A stretch of DNA of 64,000 nt. It comes from Streptomyces gardneri. Its GTDB lineage: Bacteria > Actinomycetota > Actinomycetes > Streptomycetales > Streptomycetaceae. The stretch spans positions 248,001 to 312,000 of the forward strand of contig NZ_BJMN01000010.1 of the NCBI RefSeq assembly GCF_006539185.1. Direction: 5' to 3'. The position numbers were made by a program, and so were the translations under genes. Below, in pieces: positions 52,243-62,170 of the stretch; position 1 is the stretch's first letter, and each line of letters starts with the position of its first letter. The notes beneath the pieces are model-generated. The model saw only the letters and a program-made list of their open reading frames with translations. It had not been told where the DNA came from and did no database searches.

Positions 52243-52905
52243 GTGCGCCTGATGGCGGTCAACCGAGCGGAACAACGAGCGGCCACGCGGCAGGCGCTGC
52301 TGGCCGAAGGGCGGCAGCGGTTCGCCGCCGACGGGTACCACCACGTGGTGCTGGCCGAGGTGGCCCGGGCCGCCGGGGTCACCAAGGGGGCCGCCTACCA
52401 CCACTTCGAGAGCAAGGCGGGGCTCTTCCGGGCCGTCGTCGCCGAGGTCCAGCGCGAGCTGGGCGAGCGGGTCGCGACCGAAGCCGAGCGGTACGAGGAC
52501 CTCTGGGAGCAGCTCCGGGCCGGCTGCCGGGCGTTCCTCGCCGCGGGGACCGACCCGGCGGTGCGGCAGATCCTGCTGGTCGACGCGCCGACCGTGCTGG
52601 GCTGGGACGAGTGGCGGGCCCTGGACGAGGAGTCCTCCGCACGACACCTCGCGGAGGCCCTGGCGGCGCTGGCCGCGGCCGGGATCATCGCCGACCAGCC
52701 GGTGGAGCCCCTGGCCCGGCTGCTCTCGGGCGCGATGAACGAGGCAGCCCTCTGGATCGCCGGGGGCGGCGACCCGCGGGCCGCGGAGCAGGCGCTCGAC
52801 CGGCTCCTGGCGGGACTGCGCATCCCCGACGTGCTTCAGGCGCACGCGGGGGGCGTGCCCGCACGGGAGGGGCACGCCGCCCGGACGCCGCCCCCTGGAG
52901 AGTGA
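52243..52905 (+). CDS. TetR-family transcriptional regulator
   Basis: 220 residues from GTG 52243, with AAGGA seven bases upstream. ATG 52252 is the alternative. The N-terminal helix-turn-helix is typical: [20 protein letters not shown], then [20 protein letters not shown] with the recognition helix TKGAAYHHF. The C-terminal ligand-binding part is helical ([20 protein letters not shown] matches the TetR_C_33-like group). It probably represses itself and the divergent VOC gene through the two operators in between. Confidence 0.92.
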   Translation: MRLMAVNRAEQRAATRQALLAEGRQRFAADGYHHVVLAEVARAAGVTKGAAYHHFESKAGLFRAVVAEVQRELGERVATEAERYEDLWEQLRAGCRAFLAAGTDPAVRQILLVDAPTVLGWDEWRALDEESSARHLAEALAALAAAGIIADQPVEPLARLLSGAMNEAALWIAGGGDPRAAEQALDRLLAGLRIPDVLQAHAGGVPAREGHAARTPPPGE

Positions 52906-52984
52906 TTGCGCGGCTCGGGCCCGTAGGGCGGGCCGGACCAGGGCATCGTCGTGGCGACGTCGTGGCCGAACCGGAGGACACCCC

Positions 52985-55900
52985 ATGGCCGACCCCTTGA
53001 CCGAAGCCCAGCAGGACGTGCAGAAGTACCGGGACCTGCTGCAGAGCGACCCGCAGAGCCCCGATCGGAACCCCTGGCGCAACGCGCTGGCGTCGGCGCT
53101 GTGCGACCGGCTGGCCCCGACGCTGAAACCGCTGCGGCCGGACGATGCCGCGGCCGCGGCACGCGAGGGCATCGCCATCACCCGGGAGCTGCTCGCGGAG
53201 GGCGCCTTCCCGCAGTCCCGCCAGGGGTTCGCCCGGCGGATCGCGGCGGCCGCCGAATACCTTCCGGCCGCCGAGGCGGTGACCGCCACCGAGGCGTCGA
53301 CGGCGATCTACCGGGAGCTGGCCGAGGCGCGGCCGGACGACATGGAGCAGATCGCCTGGCTCGCCTGGGTGCTCGCCGGGAAGCTCGCCCCGCGCCGGGC
53401 GGCGGCGCAGCAGACCGACGGGGCGGCGGCGTCCGCGCGGGAGGCGGTGCTGCTCACCCGGCGGATCCTCGCGGCGCCGGTCCTGCCGCCGAACGCCGCC
53501 GGACACGCCCTGCTGATCGGCGACACCGCGCGGTACCTGCCACCCGGCGAGGCCGTCGACGCCACCGCGGTGGCGATCGACGTGTTCCGCAGGCTGTCGG
53601 CGGCCGACCCGGGGAACCTGCGGCTGCGCGACCAGGTGGCGGAGTCCCTGTCCGGCCGCCTCGCCCCGCGCCAGGCGGCGGTGGGGCGGCACACCGAGGC
53701 CGAGGAGTCCGCCCGCGAGTCCGTACAGATCACCAAGGACGTCGTCCAGGACCCCGCCGCCGCGGGGAACCTCAGGGGCTACGGCCGCCGGATCCTGATG
53801 GTGGCCCAGTACCTGCCGGTCGAGGAGATGCTGCGGGAGACCGAGTTCGCCGTCGGTCTCTACCGCCGCTTCGCCCACCTGGACCCGCACAACGAGGGCG
53901 CCACCGGCGACCTGGTGTGGGCGATGACCGTCTGGGCCGACCGGCTGGACCGGATCGGACGGCACAAGGCGGCGAAGGCCGTACGGGACGACGCCGCCAA
54001 GGTCGCCGAGTACGGCGAGCACAGCCTGGCCGGCGAGGACGTCCGCTTCCTCCCGTGCACCCCGGTCTCCGTCGTCTCCCGCCACCTGGGCCAGCTGGAC
54101 GTGTTCGCGGTGGGCGAGGACGGCCGGGTGTGGAGCCATTGGTGGCACACGATGTGGCACGAGTACCTCTCGCTCGGCACGAAGACCTTCCCGGACGGGA
54201 CCGTGGTCTCGGCGGTGACCCGGTCCCGCGACTACCTGGACGTCTTCGCGGTGGACGGCGACGGGCGGCTCTGCACCATCTGGTGGACGGCCGCAGACGG
54301 CTGGAAGCCCGAGTGGGTCCCCGTCGCGGGCAGCGGGATCTTCCCCGCGCTCACCCCGGTGACCACTCTCAGCCGCAACTCCGACCTCATGGACGCCTGG
54401 CTCGTGGACCGCGACGGCACGGTCAACGGCGTGTGGTGGAACGGGCAGTGGAAGGGCTGGTACACCCTGCCCGGCCCGAAGTTCCCGCGCTGCGCGCCGA
54501 TCACCTCGGTCAGCCGCAACGACGACACCATGGAGATCTGGGCGGTCGACGAGCACGGTGCCGTCTGGGGCATCGGCTGGAACGGCACCTGGGACCCCGC
54601 CAACTGGACCCTCATCGGCGGCAAGACCTTCCGGCCCGGCACCAGGATCGCCGCCGCCTCGCGCGACACCGACAAGATGGAGATCTGGGCCGTCGACGAG
54701 AACGGCGAGGTGTGGGGGTGCTGGTGGGACGCCGGCTGGCACGACTGGTACCGGATCCCGGGCATGACGTTCCCTCAGGGCACCCCGCTCTCCGCGACCA
54801 GCCGACGGGACGGCTCCCATCTGGAGTTGTTCGGGGTCGGGGCGGACGGCTGCGTGTACGGGGCCTGGTTCGACGGCGACAACTGGAACCATCCCGGCGA
54901 GGACGGTCAGCCGAAGTACTGGTTCCGCAGGGGGACGGAGAAGGACAAGCTCCCGCCGCTCACCCCGCTCGCGGTGCAGCTGCGCGTCGTCCCCCCGCCG
55001 TCCCACCTGTTCGCGATCGACGTCTTCGGGGTCGGCACCGACGCGGGCATCCACGGCACCAGGTTCCTCGAGAGCTGGCGGCCCTGGTACCGCCTGCCCG
55101 TCCCCGTCATCAAGTTCCAGAAACCCATCGAGAGCGGCGGCCTCGCGGCACTCGGCGGCTGGGCGGGGGTGAACGTCTGCATCGACGGAAGCCTCCAGTG
55201 GTACGGCCACGCCCACGACAGCGGCGCGGACGGCTACGACTTCGGCGTCGCCTTCTACCTGCGCAGCGAGAAGCGCATGATCGCCCTGTCGCACAACGGC
55301 AGCGTGTCGGCCTCCCGCTCGGATCACGACTGGGAGGAGATCCACCCGCCGAACGGGGCGGTCGCGGGGATCCTGTCGGACCTCCTCGGCGCCGAAGCCT
55401 CCATGAACATGCAGTACACGAGCCATATCGGGCAGACCCTGGAAGGCGTCGTCTCCCTCGGGCTCAAGTGGTTCGTGGGGTCGGTGCTCGGCGACGTGGC
55501 CGGCGGGCTCGCCATCTTCGCCGGGGTCGAGCTCGGCTCCCTCATCGCCACCGGGGAGTTCGGCGCGGGCGCGGTGATCCTGGAGGAGGTCCTGTGGATG
55601 GCCGGCCCCGGGAACACCCTGCTCGCCGTGGCCGCCCACGCCATCACCGAACTCGGCTACGACGAGAAGGAGATCCCCCTGGAGGCGTACGAACTCATCG
55701 ACGAGCACGTCTTCCACCACACCCTCCCCGCGCACGAGGATCTCCGCATCACCAACATCGGCGGGGAGGCGAGCAGCGGCGAGCAGCGGCCCTTCACGAT
55801 GTCGTCCCCCGTCGGCGGCAAGATCCGCCTGAACATGGGCCAGGCGGGTTTCGACGACCCCATCGGCTACGGCGTCGGCAAGGCGGGGGCCACCGGGCTC

Positions 55901-56227
55901 CCCATCATCCCGTACGAGGTCCTCGTCCACGAGCTCGTCCACGCGTGGCAGATCAGGTGGACGGGCTTCGACCTCTCCTGGTTCGCCGACGCCACGTCCG
56001 CCTCGGTCGAGGGAGAGACGTCGTACCTGTACGGTCCGCCCGGACCGGAGTTCGCCGGCGGGTTCACCATCGAGGGCCAGGCCCAGATCGTCTCCGACTG
56101 GTTCAGCGAGCACGCCGCCAACGCGACCGACCCGAAGGCCGGCTTCGCGCAGCTGACGGAGAACAAGGCGGTGACCGACCCCTATTTCCGCTACATCCAG
56201 GACAACATCCGGCTCGGGAACTACTGA
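52985..56227 (+). CDS. Mosaic protein: TPR-like helices, seven-bladed propeller, hydrophobic helices and HExxH metalloprotease
   Basis: 1080 residues from ATG 52985, with GGAGG seven bases upstream. Residues 1-345 are alpha-helical TPR-like repeats. From about 351 to 720 seven repeats follow the pattern SRxxxxLDVFAVxxDGxVWxxWW, which suggests a seven-bladed lectin-type propeller (PLL/tectonin-like). Hydrophobic, Gly-rich helices lie at about 805-880 (KWFVGSVLGDVAGGLAIFAG and what follows). The C-terminus has HELVH (982-986) and a Glu at about 1030 (EGQAQIVSDWF), which could be a third zinc ligand. There is no signal peptide. The set-up resembles toxins or contractile-injection effectors with a glycan-binding part, but no such system is seen nearby. 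I do not recognise a named family. Confidence 0.85.
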   Translation: MADPLTEAQQDVQKYRDLLQSDPQSPDRNPWRNALASALCDRLAPTLKPLRPDDAAAAAREGIAITRELLAEGAFPQSRQGFARRIAAAAEYLPAAEAVTATEASTAIYRELAEARPDDMEQIAWLAWVLAGKLAPRRAAAQQTDGAAASAREAVLLTRRILAAPVLPPNAAGHALLIGDTARYLPPGEAVDATAVAIDVFRRLSAADPGNLRLRDQVAESLSGRLAPRQAAVGRHTEAEESARESVQITKDVVQDPAAAGNLRGYGRRILMVAQYLPVEEMLRETEFAVGLYRRFAHLDPHNEGATGDLVWAMTVWADRLDRIGRHKAAKAVRDDAAKVAEYGEHSLAGEDVRFLPCTPVSVVSRHLGQLDVFAVGEDGRVWSHWWHTMWHEYLSLGTKTFPDGTVVSAVTRSRDYLDVFAVDGDGRLCTIWWTAADGWKPEWVPVAGSGIFPALTPVTTLSRNSDLMDAWLVDRDGTVNGVWWNGQWKGWYTLPGPKFPRCAPITSVSRNDDTMEIWAVDEHGAVWGIGWNGTWDPANWTLIGGKTFRPGTRIAAASRDTDKMEIWAVDENGEVWGCWWDAGWHDWYRIPGMTFPQGTPLSATSRRDGSHLELFGVGADGCVYGAWFDGDNWNHPGEDGQPKYWFRRGTEKDKLPPLTPLAVQLRVVPPPSHLFAIDVFGVGTDAGIHGTRFLESWRPWYRLPVPVIKFQKPIESGGLAALGGWAGVNVCIDGSLQWYGHAHDSGADGYDFGVAFYLRSEKRMIALSHNGSVSASRSDHDWEEIHPPNGAVAGILSDLLGAEASMNMQYTSHIGQTLEGVVSLGLKWFVGSVLGDVAGGLAIFAGVELGSLIATGEFGAGAVILEEVLWMAGPGNTLLAVAAHAITELGYDEKEIPLEAYELIDEHVFHHTLPAHEDLRITNIGGEASSGEQRPFTMSSPVGGKIRLNMGQAGFDDPIGYGVGKAGATGLPIIPYEVLVHELVHAWQIRWTGFDLSWFADATSASVEGETSYLYGPPGPEFAGGFTIEGQAQIVSDWFSEHAANATDPKAGFAQLTENKAVTDPYFRYIQDNIRLGNY

Positions 56228-56262
56228 TCGGGAACCGCTGATCGAGAACTACTCAGGGGAGG

Positions 56263-57453
56263 TCAGTTCCTCAGCAGGGCGCAGACGAAGTCCTCCTGGA
56301 CGGCGCGGACCTTGGCGAGCAGCTCCGGCTTGACGGTCTTGCTGGTCTGGGTGGTGATCGAGAAGGTGAGGGACCTCTTGCCGTCGGCCGTGCCGGCCGC
56401 GAACTGGGTGTAGCCCGGGAAGTTGCCGGTGTGGCCGTAGACCGTTCCGCACCGCGTCGTGTAGCGGAAGATCGCCAGCCCGCCGGCGTTGACGCCGGGA
56501 CCGGCGGGCTCCGAGGCGGCGCCGGGGATGAAGGTCCGCTGCTGGTGGCGGGTCTTCTTCGACAGGAAGTCCCGGCCGCCGGCCCAGGCACGGATGAAGG
56601 TGTTGAGGTCCTTCGGCGTCGAGACGATGCCGCCCGAGGCCCAGACGCCCGACGCGCCGATTTGCTCGCTGATGTCCTCCGGCGGGGCGGGCGGGGTCAC
56701 GTCGTAACCGTGCAGGTACGGCTCCGGCAGCCGGTAGCCCTGGGGCAGGCTGGTCTGCCGCAGATCGAGCGGCTGGTAGAGGAGCCGGTCGAGGAGCCTC
56801 TCGTACGGCCGTCCCGTGGCCGCCTCCGCCATCAGCGCGACGGCGATGTTGTCCGAGTTCGAGTACTCGTACCTCGATCCCGGCGGGAACAGCAGGTCCT
56901 TGTCGGCGACGAAATCGAGCAGCCGGCGGGAGTCGAAGTGGTGCCTGGGGTCCGCCTGCAGAATCGCGAGGAACGCCGGAGCCCTGGAGAAGTCGGGCAA
57001 CCCACTCGTGTGGTTGAGCAGTTGACGAAGCGTCACCTGATGCCATGCGACCGGGAGCGACGGCAGGCGCTCGCCGATCGTGTCGTCGAGGTCCAGCTTG
57101 TGCCGGTCCACCAGGCGCAGGGCGACCGCTCCGCTGTAGGCCTTGGCGACGCTCGCGATCCGCATGTGGTCGGTCGCCCGGAGCGGGCGGCCGGTCCTCG
57201 TGTCGGCGACTCCGGCCCGGTAGACCTTCGTCCGGTCGCCCTGCCGCAGTGTCACGATCACGCCGGGCGGACCTCCGGCCGTACGGACGAGATCGTTCAG
57301 CTGCTGCCGCAGGTCCTTGTGCGGGGGTGTCGGCGTGCCCGTGGCCTGGACGGGCTGGACCAGGGCGGCGAGCGCGGCGGTCGCGGCCAGACCCGCCACG
57401 GACAGACGCAGACGTGCGCGCGAGCGGGACCGGACTTCAGGGCGTGCCGACAC
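56263..57453 (-). CDS. Secreted serine hydrolase (beta-lactamase/D-Ala-D-Ala carboxypeptidase fold)
   Basis: 396 residues from GTG 57453, with AAGGAG upstream. A Sec signal peptide is present (a basic N-region, then LRLSVAGLAATAALAALV, and cleavage near VQATG). The active-site motifs of the class C/PBP4* group are SVAK (Ser/Lys, near residue 101), YSNSDN (Tyr) and HTGNFPG near residue 345 (in place of KTG). Such proteins are D-aminopeptidases, esterases or carboxypeptidases. The substrate is unknown. It is divergent from the sortase gene at 57623. Confidence 0.9.
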   Translation of the reverse strand: MSARPEVRSRSRARLRLSVAGLAATAALAALVQPVQATGTPTPPHKDLRQQLNDLVRTAGGPPGVIVTLRQGDRTKVYRAGVADTRTGRPLRATDHMRIASVAKAYSGAVALRLVDRHKLDLDDTIGERLPSLPVAWHQVTLRQLLNHTSGLPDFSRAPAFLAILQADPRHHFDSRRLLDFVADKDLLFPPGSRYEYSNSDNIAVALMAEAATGRPYERLLDRLLYQPLDLRQTSLPQGYRLPEPYLHGYDVTPPAPPEDISEQIGASGVWASGGIVSTPKDLNTFIRAWAGGRDFLSKKTRHQQRTFIPGAASEPAGPGVNAGGLAIFRYTTRCGTVYGHTGNFPGYTQFAAGTADGKRSLTFSITTQTSKTVKPELLAKVRAVQEDFVCALLRN

Positions 57454-57622
57454 GGGTACTCCTTCACGGTGGCGCCGGGTGGACGGACACCCGGTTCAGA
57501 GGGTCCGCCTCAGCATCGGACGCGCCGTCGTGACCTGCCTGCCCGGTGCTCCATCCGGCCCAGACCCCGCGGGGGGACCGCCGTGGGTGCCGGAACGTGG
57601 AGAGTGGGCCATCCTGGGGGGT

Positions 57623-58459
57623 ATGGGTGCCGAGCGTGGTGGATTCTTCCGGACGGGGCTGCTGCCCGGTGGAACGCACTCCCGCCGGGCTCCGGTCGCC
57701 GCCGTCGCCGCCGCGCTCCTCGCGGGCTTCGCCGCGTCGGCCGGCTGCGCGAGCGGTGCCGGTGACGCTGCCGGTGCCGGTACGCCCACGGGAGCGCACG
57801 GCCCGACATCGGTGATCCCCGCGGCCCCGGCCATAACCCCGGCGGCCCCGGCCTCCACCTCGGCGGCCCCGGCCATCACGTCGGTGGCCCCTTCACCCCC
57901 GCCCTCCGCTCCCCCGGCCACGTCGTCACCGGCCCCCTCGCCCCGCGGGCCCGTCCCCGCCGAGCTGTCCATACCGTCGATCGGCGTCGAGGACCTCGAC
58001 GTCGTCCCGTACGAGGGCACCACCGACGACCGTGCGGGCACGCGCATCCAGGACCGCGGCGTGGCGGCGAGTCCCCACGGCGAGCGGGGCGGCGTGGGGC
58101 CCGGTGACATCGGCAACTACCTGGTGACCGCCCACCGGCTCTCGGCCGGCGGGCCCCTGCGTGAGCTGCCCTCGGTCGAGGTCGGCGACCTGGTGCACGT
58201 CACCGCTGAAGGCACCGTCTACACCTACGAGATCACCGAGACGCGGAGCACGTCCTTCCGATCGACCCGCTCCCTGGCCGAGCAGCGGGCCGCGGTGCCG
58301 GGCGAGCCGGGCGAGAAGCCCACGCGGGCCATGATCACGCTCTCCACGTGCGCGACGCCCGAGGACAACGCGGCGGGCAACTTCTGGCGGGACGCCCTGC
58401 ACAACCCCGAGCACCGCATCGACAAGATCGGCGTCCTGACCTCGACGCGCGCGGCGTAG
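57623..58459 (+). CDS. Class E sortase with Pro/Ala-rich wall-spanning linker
   Basis: 278 residues from ATG 57623, with GGGGGG upstream. The frame is open further upstream, but that part overlaps the divergent promoter region. An N-terminal hydrophobic segment (VAAVAAALLAGFAASAGC) works as an anchor or weak lipobox. A long Pro/Ala/Ser linker (about residues 50-112) follows. The sortase domain has catalytic His171 (TAHRLS) and Cys243 (TLSTCATPED), with an Arg-bearing C-terminal strand HRIDKIGVL. Class E sortases attach LAXTG-type surface proteins in actinobacteria. No substrate with a sorting motif is visible in this window. Confidence 0.87.
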   Translation: MGAERGGFFRTGLLPGGTHSRRAPVAAVAAALLAGFAASAGCASGAGDAAGAGTPTGAHGPTSVIPAAPAITPAAPASTSAAPAITSVAPSPPPSAPPATSSPAPSPRGPVPAELSIPSIGVEDLDVVPYEGTTDDRAGTRIQDRGVAASPHGERGGVGPGDIGNYLVTAHRLSAGGPLRELPSVEVGDLVHVTAEGTVYTYEITETRSTSFRSTRSLAEQRAAVPGEPGEKPTRAMITLSTCATPEDNAAGNFWRDALHNPEHRIDKIGVLTSTRAA

Positions 58460-58638
58460 AAGCCGTGCCCACCGGCCGGCACACACCGCGCGCACCGCGT
58501 GGTGGCGATGATCCATGTCACTGTCGTGGGACCTTCAGAAGGCCACGGCGCAGCCCTTAGCGTTGCCGAAACGAGCCGGGCGCGACGCGGGCGACTGCCG
58601 CTCTCAGGGCTCATCACCGGCAGGGTGAAGGGATCAGG

Positions 58639-61600
58639 ATGTTCCGCAAGGTGCTGGTAGCGAATCGCGGGGAGATCGCGATTCGCGCGTTCCGCGCTGG
58701 CTACGAACTGGGTGCGCGCACGGTTGCCGTCTTCCCTCACGAGGACCGCAACTCACTGCATCGCCTGAAGGCCGACGAGGCCTACGAGATCGGTGAACCC
58801 GGGCATCCGGTGCGGGCCTACCTCTCCGTGGAGGAGATCATCCGGGCGGCGCGCCTGGCCGGGGCCGACGCCGTCTACCCGGGTTACGGATTCCTCTCCG
58901 AGAACCCGGAGCTGGCGCGCGCCTGCGAGGAGGCGGGCATCACCTTCGTGGGCCCGTCCGCGCAGACCCTGGAGCTGACCGGGAACAAGGCGCGTGCCGT
59001 GGCCGCGGCCCGCGAGGCCGGCGTGCCGGTACTCGGTTCCTCGGCGCCCTCCACCGATGTCGACGAGCTGGTGGCGGCCGCCGAGGGCATCGGCTTCCCG
59101 GTGTTCGTCAAGGCCGTCGCCGGTGGCGGCGGCCGGGGCATGCGCCGGGTCGAGGACCCGGCGACCCTGCGGGAGTCCATCGAGGCGGCGGCCCGCGAGG
59201 CCGAGTCCGCCTTCGGTGACGCGACCGTCTTCCTGGAGAAGGCCGTTGTCGACCCGCGCCACATCGAGGTGCAGATCCTCGCGGACGGCGAGGGCGGTGT
59301 CATCCACCTGTACGAGCGCGACTGCTCGCTGCAGCGCCGCCACCAGAAGGTGATCGAACTCGCGCCCGCCCCGAACCTCGACCCGGTGGTACGTCAGCGC
59401 ATCTGCGACGACGCCGTGAGGTTCGCCCGCCGGATCGGCTACCGCAACGCCGGCACCGTGGAGTTCCTCCTCGACCCCGAGGGCAATCACGTCTTCATCG
59501 AGATGAACCCGCGCATCCAGGTCGAGCACACGGTGACCGAGGAGGTCACCGACATCGACCTGGTGCAGTCGCAGCTGCGCATCGCCGCCGGGGAGACCCT
59601 CGCGGACCTCGGCCTGACGCAGGAGTCCGTCGTCCTGCACGGCGCCGCCCTGCAGTGCCGGATCACCACCGAGGACCCGGCCAACGGCTTCCGCCCGGAC
59701 ACCGGCATGATCAGCGCGTACCGCTCTCCGGGCGGCTCGGGCATCCGGCTCGACGGCGGAACCACCCACGCCGGTACGGAGGTCAGTGCCCACTTCGACT
59801 CGATGCTGGTCAAGCTGACCTGCCGCGGGCGGGACTTCGGGACCGCCGTCGACCGGGCGCGGCGCGCGGTGGCCGAGTTCCGCATCCGGGGCGTGTCCAC
59901 GAACATCCCGTTCCTCCAGGCCGTGCTCGACGACCCGGACTTCCAGGCGGGCCGTGTCACGACGGCCTTCATCGAGCAGCGGCCGCACCTGCTCACCGCG
60001 CGCCACTCGGCCGACCGCGGCACGAAGCTGCTCACGTACCTCGCCGACGTCACCGTGAACAAGCCGCACGGCCCCCGGCCCGACCTGATCGCCCCGACCA
60101 CGAAGCTGCCCCGGCTGTCCGCCGGTGAGCCGCCGGCCGGCTCCCGGCAGCGGCTGGCCGAGCTCGGTCCGGAGGGCTTCGCGCGGAGCCTGCGCGAGTC
60201 GCCGACCCTGGGGGTCACCGACACCACGTTCCGCGACGCCCACCAGTCGCTCCTGGCGACCCGGGTGCGGACGAAGGACCTGCTCGCCGTCGCCCCGACG
60301 GTGGCGCACTCGCTGCCGCAGCTGCTGTCCCTGGAGTGCTGGGGCGGTGCCACCTACGACGTCGCGCTGCGCTTCCTCGCCGAGGACCCCTGGGAGCGGC
60401 TGGCCGCGCTGCGCGAGGCCGTGCCGAACATCTGTCTGCAGATGCTGCTGCGGGGCCGTAACACCGTGGGGTACACGCCGTACCCGACCGAGGTGACCGA
60501 CGCCTTCGTGCAGGAGGCCGCGGCGACCGGCATCGACATCTTCCGGATCTTCGACGCGCTCAACGACGTCGACCAGATGCGGCCCGCCATCGACGCCGTC
60601 CGGGCGACCGGGACGGCGGTGGCCGAGGTCGCGCTCTGCTACACCTCCGACCTCTCCGACCCGGCGGAGAAGCTGTACACCCTCGACTACTACCTGCGGC
60701 TCGCCGAGAAGATCGTGGCCGCCGGGGCGCACGTGCTGGCGGTCAAGGACATGGCCGGTCTGCTGCGCGCCCCCGCCGCGGCCAAGCTGGTCTCCGCGCT
60801 GCGCAGGGAGTTCGACCTGCCGGTGCACCTCCACACCCACGACACCGCGGGCGGCCAGCTCGCCACCTACCTCGCCGCGATCCAGGCCGGGGCGGACGCG
60901 GTGGACGGCGCGGTGGCCTCCATGGCGGGCACCACCTCGCAGCCGTCGCTGTCGGCGATCGTCGCCGCGACCGACCACTCCGAGCGGCCCACCGGCCTCG
61001 ACCTCCAGGCGGTCGGTGACCTGGAGCCGTACTGGGAGAGCGTCCGCAAGATCTACGCCCCCTTCGAGGCGGGTCTGGACTCGCCGACCGGGCGCGTGTA
61101 CCACCACGAGATCCCCGGCGGTCAGCTCTCCAACCTGCGTACGCAGGCCGTCGCGCTCGGACTCGGCGACCGTTTCGAGGACGTCGAGTCGACGTACGCC
61201 GCCGCGGACCGGATGCTGGGCCGGCTGGTGAAGGTCACGCCGTCGTCGAAGGTGGTGGGCGACCTCGCCCTGCACCTGGTGGGCGCCGGGGTGGCGCCCG
61301 AGGACTTCGAGGCCGCGCCGAACCGCTTCGACATCCCCGACTCGGTCATCGGCTTCCTGCACGGCGAGCTGGGCACACCGCCCGGCGGCTGGCCGGAGCC
61401 CTTCCGCACCAAGGCGCTTGAGGGCCGCCCCGCCCCCAAGCCGATGCGGGAACTGACCGCGGAGGACCGCACCGGGCTGGCCAAGGACCGCCGCGCGACG
61501 CTGAACCGCCTCCTCTTCCCCGGCCCGACGAAGGCGTACGAGACACACCGCCAGGCGTACGGCGACACCAGCGTGCTCGACAGCAAGGACTTCTTCTACG

Positions 61601-62013
61601 GGCTGCTGCCCGGGAAGGAGTACGCCGTCGACTTCGGTCCCGGCGTGCGGCTGCTCATCGAGCTGGAGGCCATCGGCGAGGCCGACGAGCGCGGCATGCG
61701 GACCGTCCTCTCCACCCTGAACGGCCAGCTGCGGCCGATCCAGGTGCGTGACAACGCGGCGGCGGCCGACCTCCCGGTGACGGAGAAGGCCGACAGGTCC
61801 GACCCCGGTCATGTCGCCGCGCCGTTCGCCGGCGTGGTCACGCTGGCCGTCGCCGAGGGCGACGAGGTCGAGGCCGGTGCGACGGTGGCGACGATCGAGG
61901 CCATGAAGATGGAGGCCTCGATCACCGCCACGCGCAGCGGTCGGGTCTCGCGCCTGGCCATCACCAGGATCCAGCAGGTGGAAGGCGGCGACCTCCTCGT
62001 CGAGATCGCGTGA
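58639..62013 (+). CDS. pyc: Pyruvate carboxylase
   Basis: 1124 residues from ATG 58639, normal length. It makes oxaloacetate from pyruvate, ATP and bicarbonate to refill the TCA cycle. The biotin-carboxylase domain begins MFRKVLVANRGEIAIRAFRA and has the ATP-grasp motif VAGGGGRGMRRV. The carboxyltransferase TIM barrel has TDTTFRDAHQSLLATR (metal and pyruvate region) and LHTHDTAGGQ. The biotinyl domain ends with EAMKMEA, with the biotin-accepting Lys at about residue 1090. All domains are complete. It stands alone in its operon as far as seen. Confidence 0.97.
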   Translation: MFRKVLVANRGEIAIRAFRAGYELGARTVAVFPHEDRNSLHRLKADEAYEIGEPGHPVRAYLSVEEIIRAARLAGADAVYPGYGFLSENPELARACEEAGITFVGPSAQTLELTGNKARAVAAAREAGVPVLGSSAPSTDVDELVAAAEGIGFPVFVKAVAGGGGRGMRRVEDPATLRESIEAAAREAESAFGDATVFLEKAVVDPRHIEVQILADGEGGVIHLYERDCSLQRRHQKVIELAPAPNLDPVVRQRICDDAVRFARRIGYRNAGTVEFLLDPEGNHVFIEMNPRIQVEHTVTEEVTDIDLVQSQLRIAAGETLADLGLTQESVVLHGAALQCRITTEDPANGFRPDTGMISAYRSPGGSGIRLDGGTTHAGTEVSAHFDSMLVKLTCRGRDFGTAVDRARRAVAEFRIRGVSTNIPFLQAVLDDPDFQAGRVTTAFIEQRPHLLTARHSADRGTKLLTYLADVTVNKPHGPRPDLIAPTTKLPRLSAGEPPAGSRQRLAELGPEGFARSLRESPTLGVTDTTFRDAHQSLLATRVRTKDLLAVAPTVAHSLPQLLSLECWGGATYDVALRFLAEDPWERLAALREAVPNICLQMLLRGRNTVGYTPYPTEVTDAFVQEAAATGIDIFRIFDALNDVDQMRPAIDAVRATGTAVAEVALCYTSDLSDPAEKLYTLDYYLRLAEKIVAAGAHVLAVKDMAGLLRAPAAAKLVSALRREFDLPVHLHTHDTAGGQLATYLAAIQAGADAVDGAVASMAGTTSQPSLSAIVAATDHSERPTGLDLQAVGDLEPYWESVRKIYAPFEAGLDSPTGRVYHHEIPGGQLSNLRTQAVALGLGDRFEDVESTYAAADRMLGRLVKVTPSSKVVGDLALHLVGAGVAPEDFEAAPNRFDIPDSVIGFLHGELGTPPGGWPEPFRTKALEGRPAPKPMRELTAEDRTGLAKDRRATLNRLLFPGPTKAYETHRQAYGDTSVLDSKDFFYGLLPGKEYAVDFGPGVRLLIELEAIGEADERGMRTVLSTLNGQLRPIQVRDNAAAADLPVTEKADRSDPGHVAAPFAGVVTLAVAEGDEVEAGATVATIEAMKMEASITATRSGRVSRLAITRIQQVEGGDLLVEIA

Positions 62014-62102
62014 CGCGGTAGGGCACCCGCTGGGTTTCCGTACCTTCGCCCCGGCTCCGATTAAGCGGTGACGAAATCGTGGTCGGGGCCGGCGCGCAAG
62101 GC

Positions 62103-62155
62103 GGAAGGTTCATCTCGGCACCCGGCGACGGGTGCCGAGACCCACACCACCTTCC
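62103..62155. other. Nested hairpin between pyc and the FG-GAP gene
   Basis: The inner stem is perfect: TCTCGGCACCC (62113-62123), loop GGCGAC, GGGTGCCGAGA (62130-62140). Outer arms GGAAGGT (62103-62109) and ACCTTCC (62149-62155) can close it further. It lies 90 bp after pyc and 16 bp before the next start, so it may be the pyc terminator or a leader structure of the downstream gene. Confidence 0.55.
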
Positions 62156-62170
62156 ACCGTGAGGACGGCC

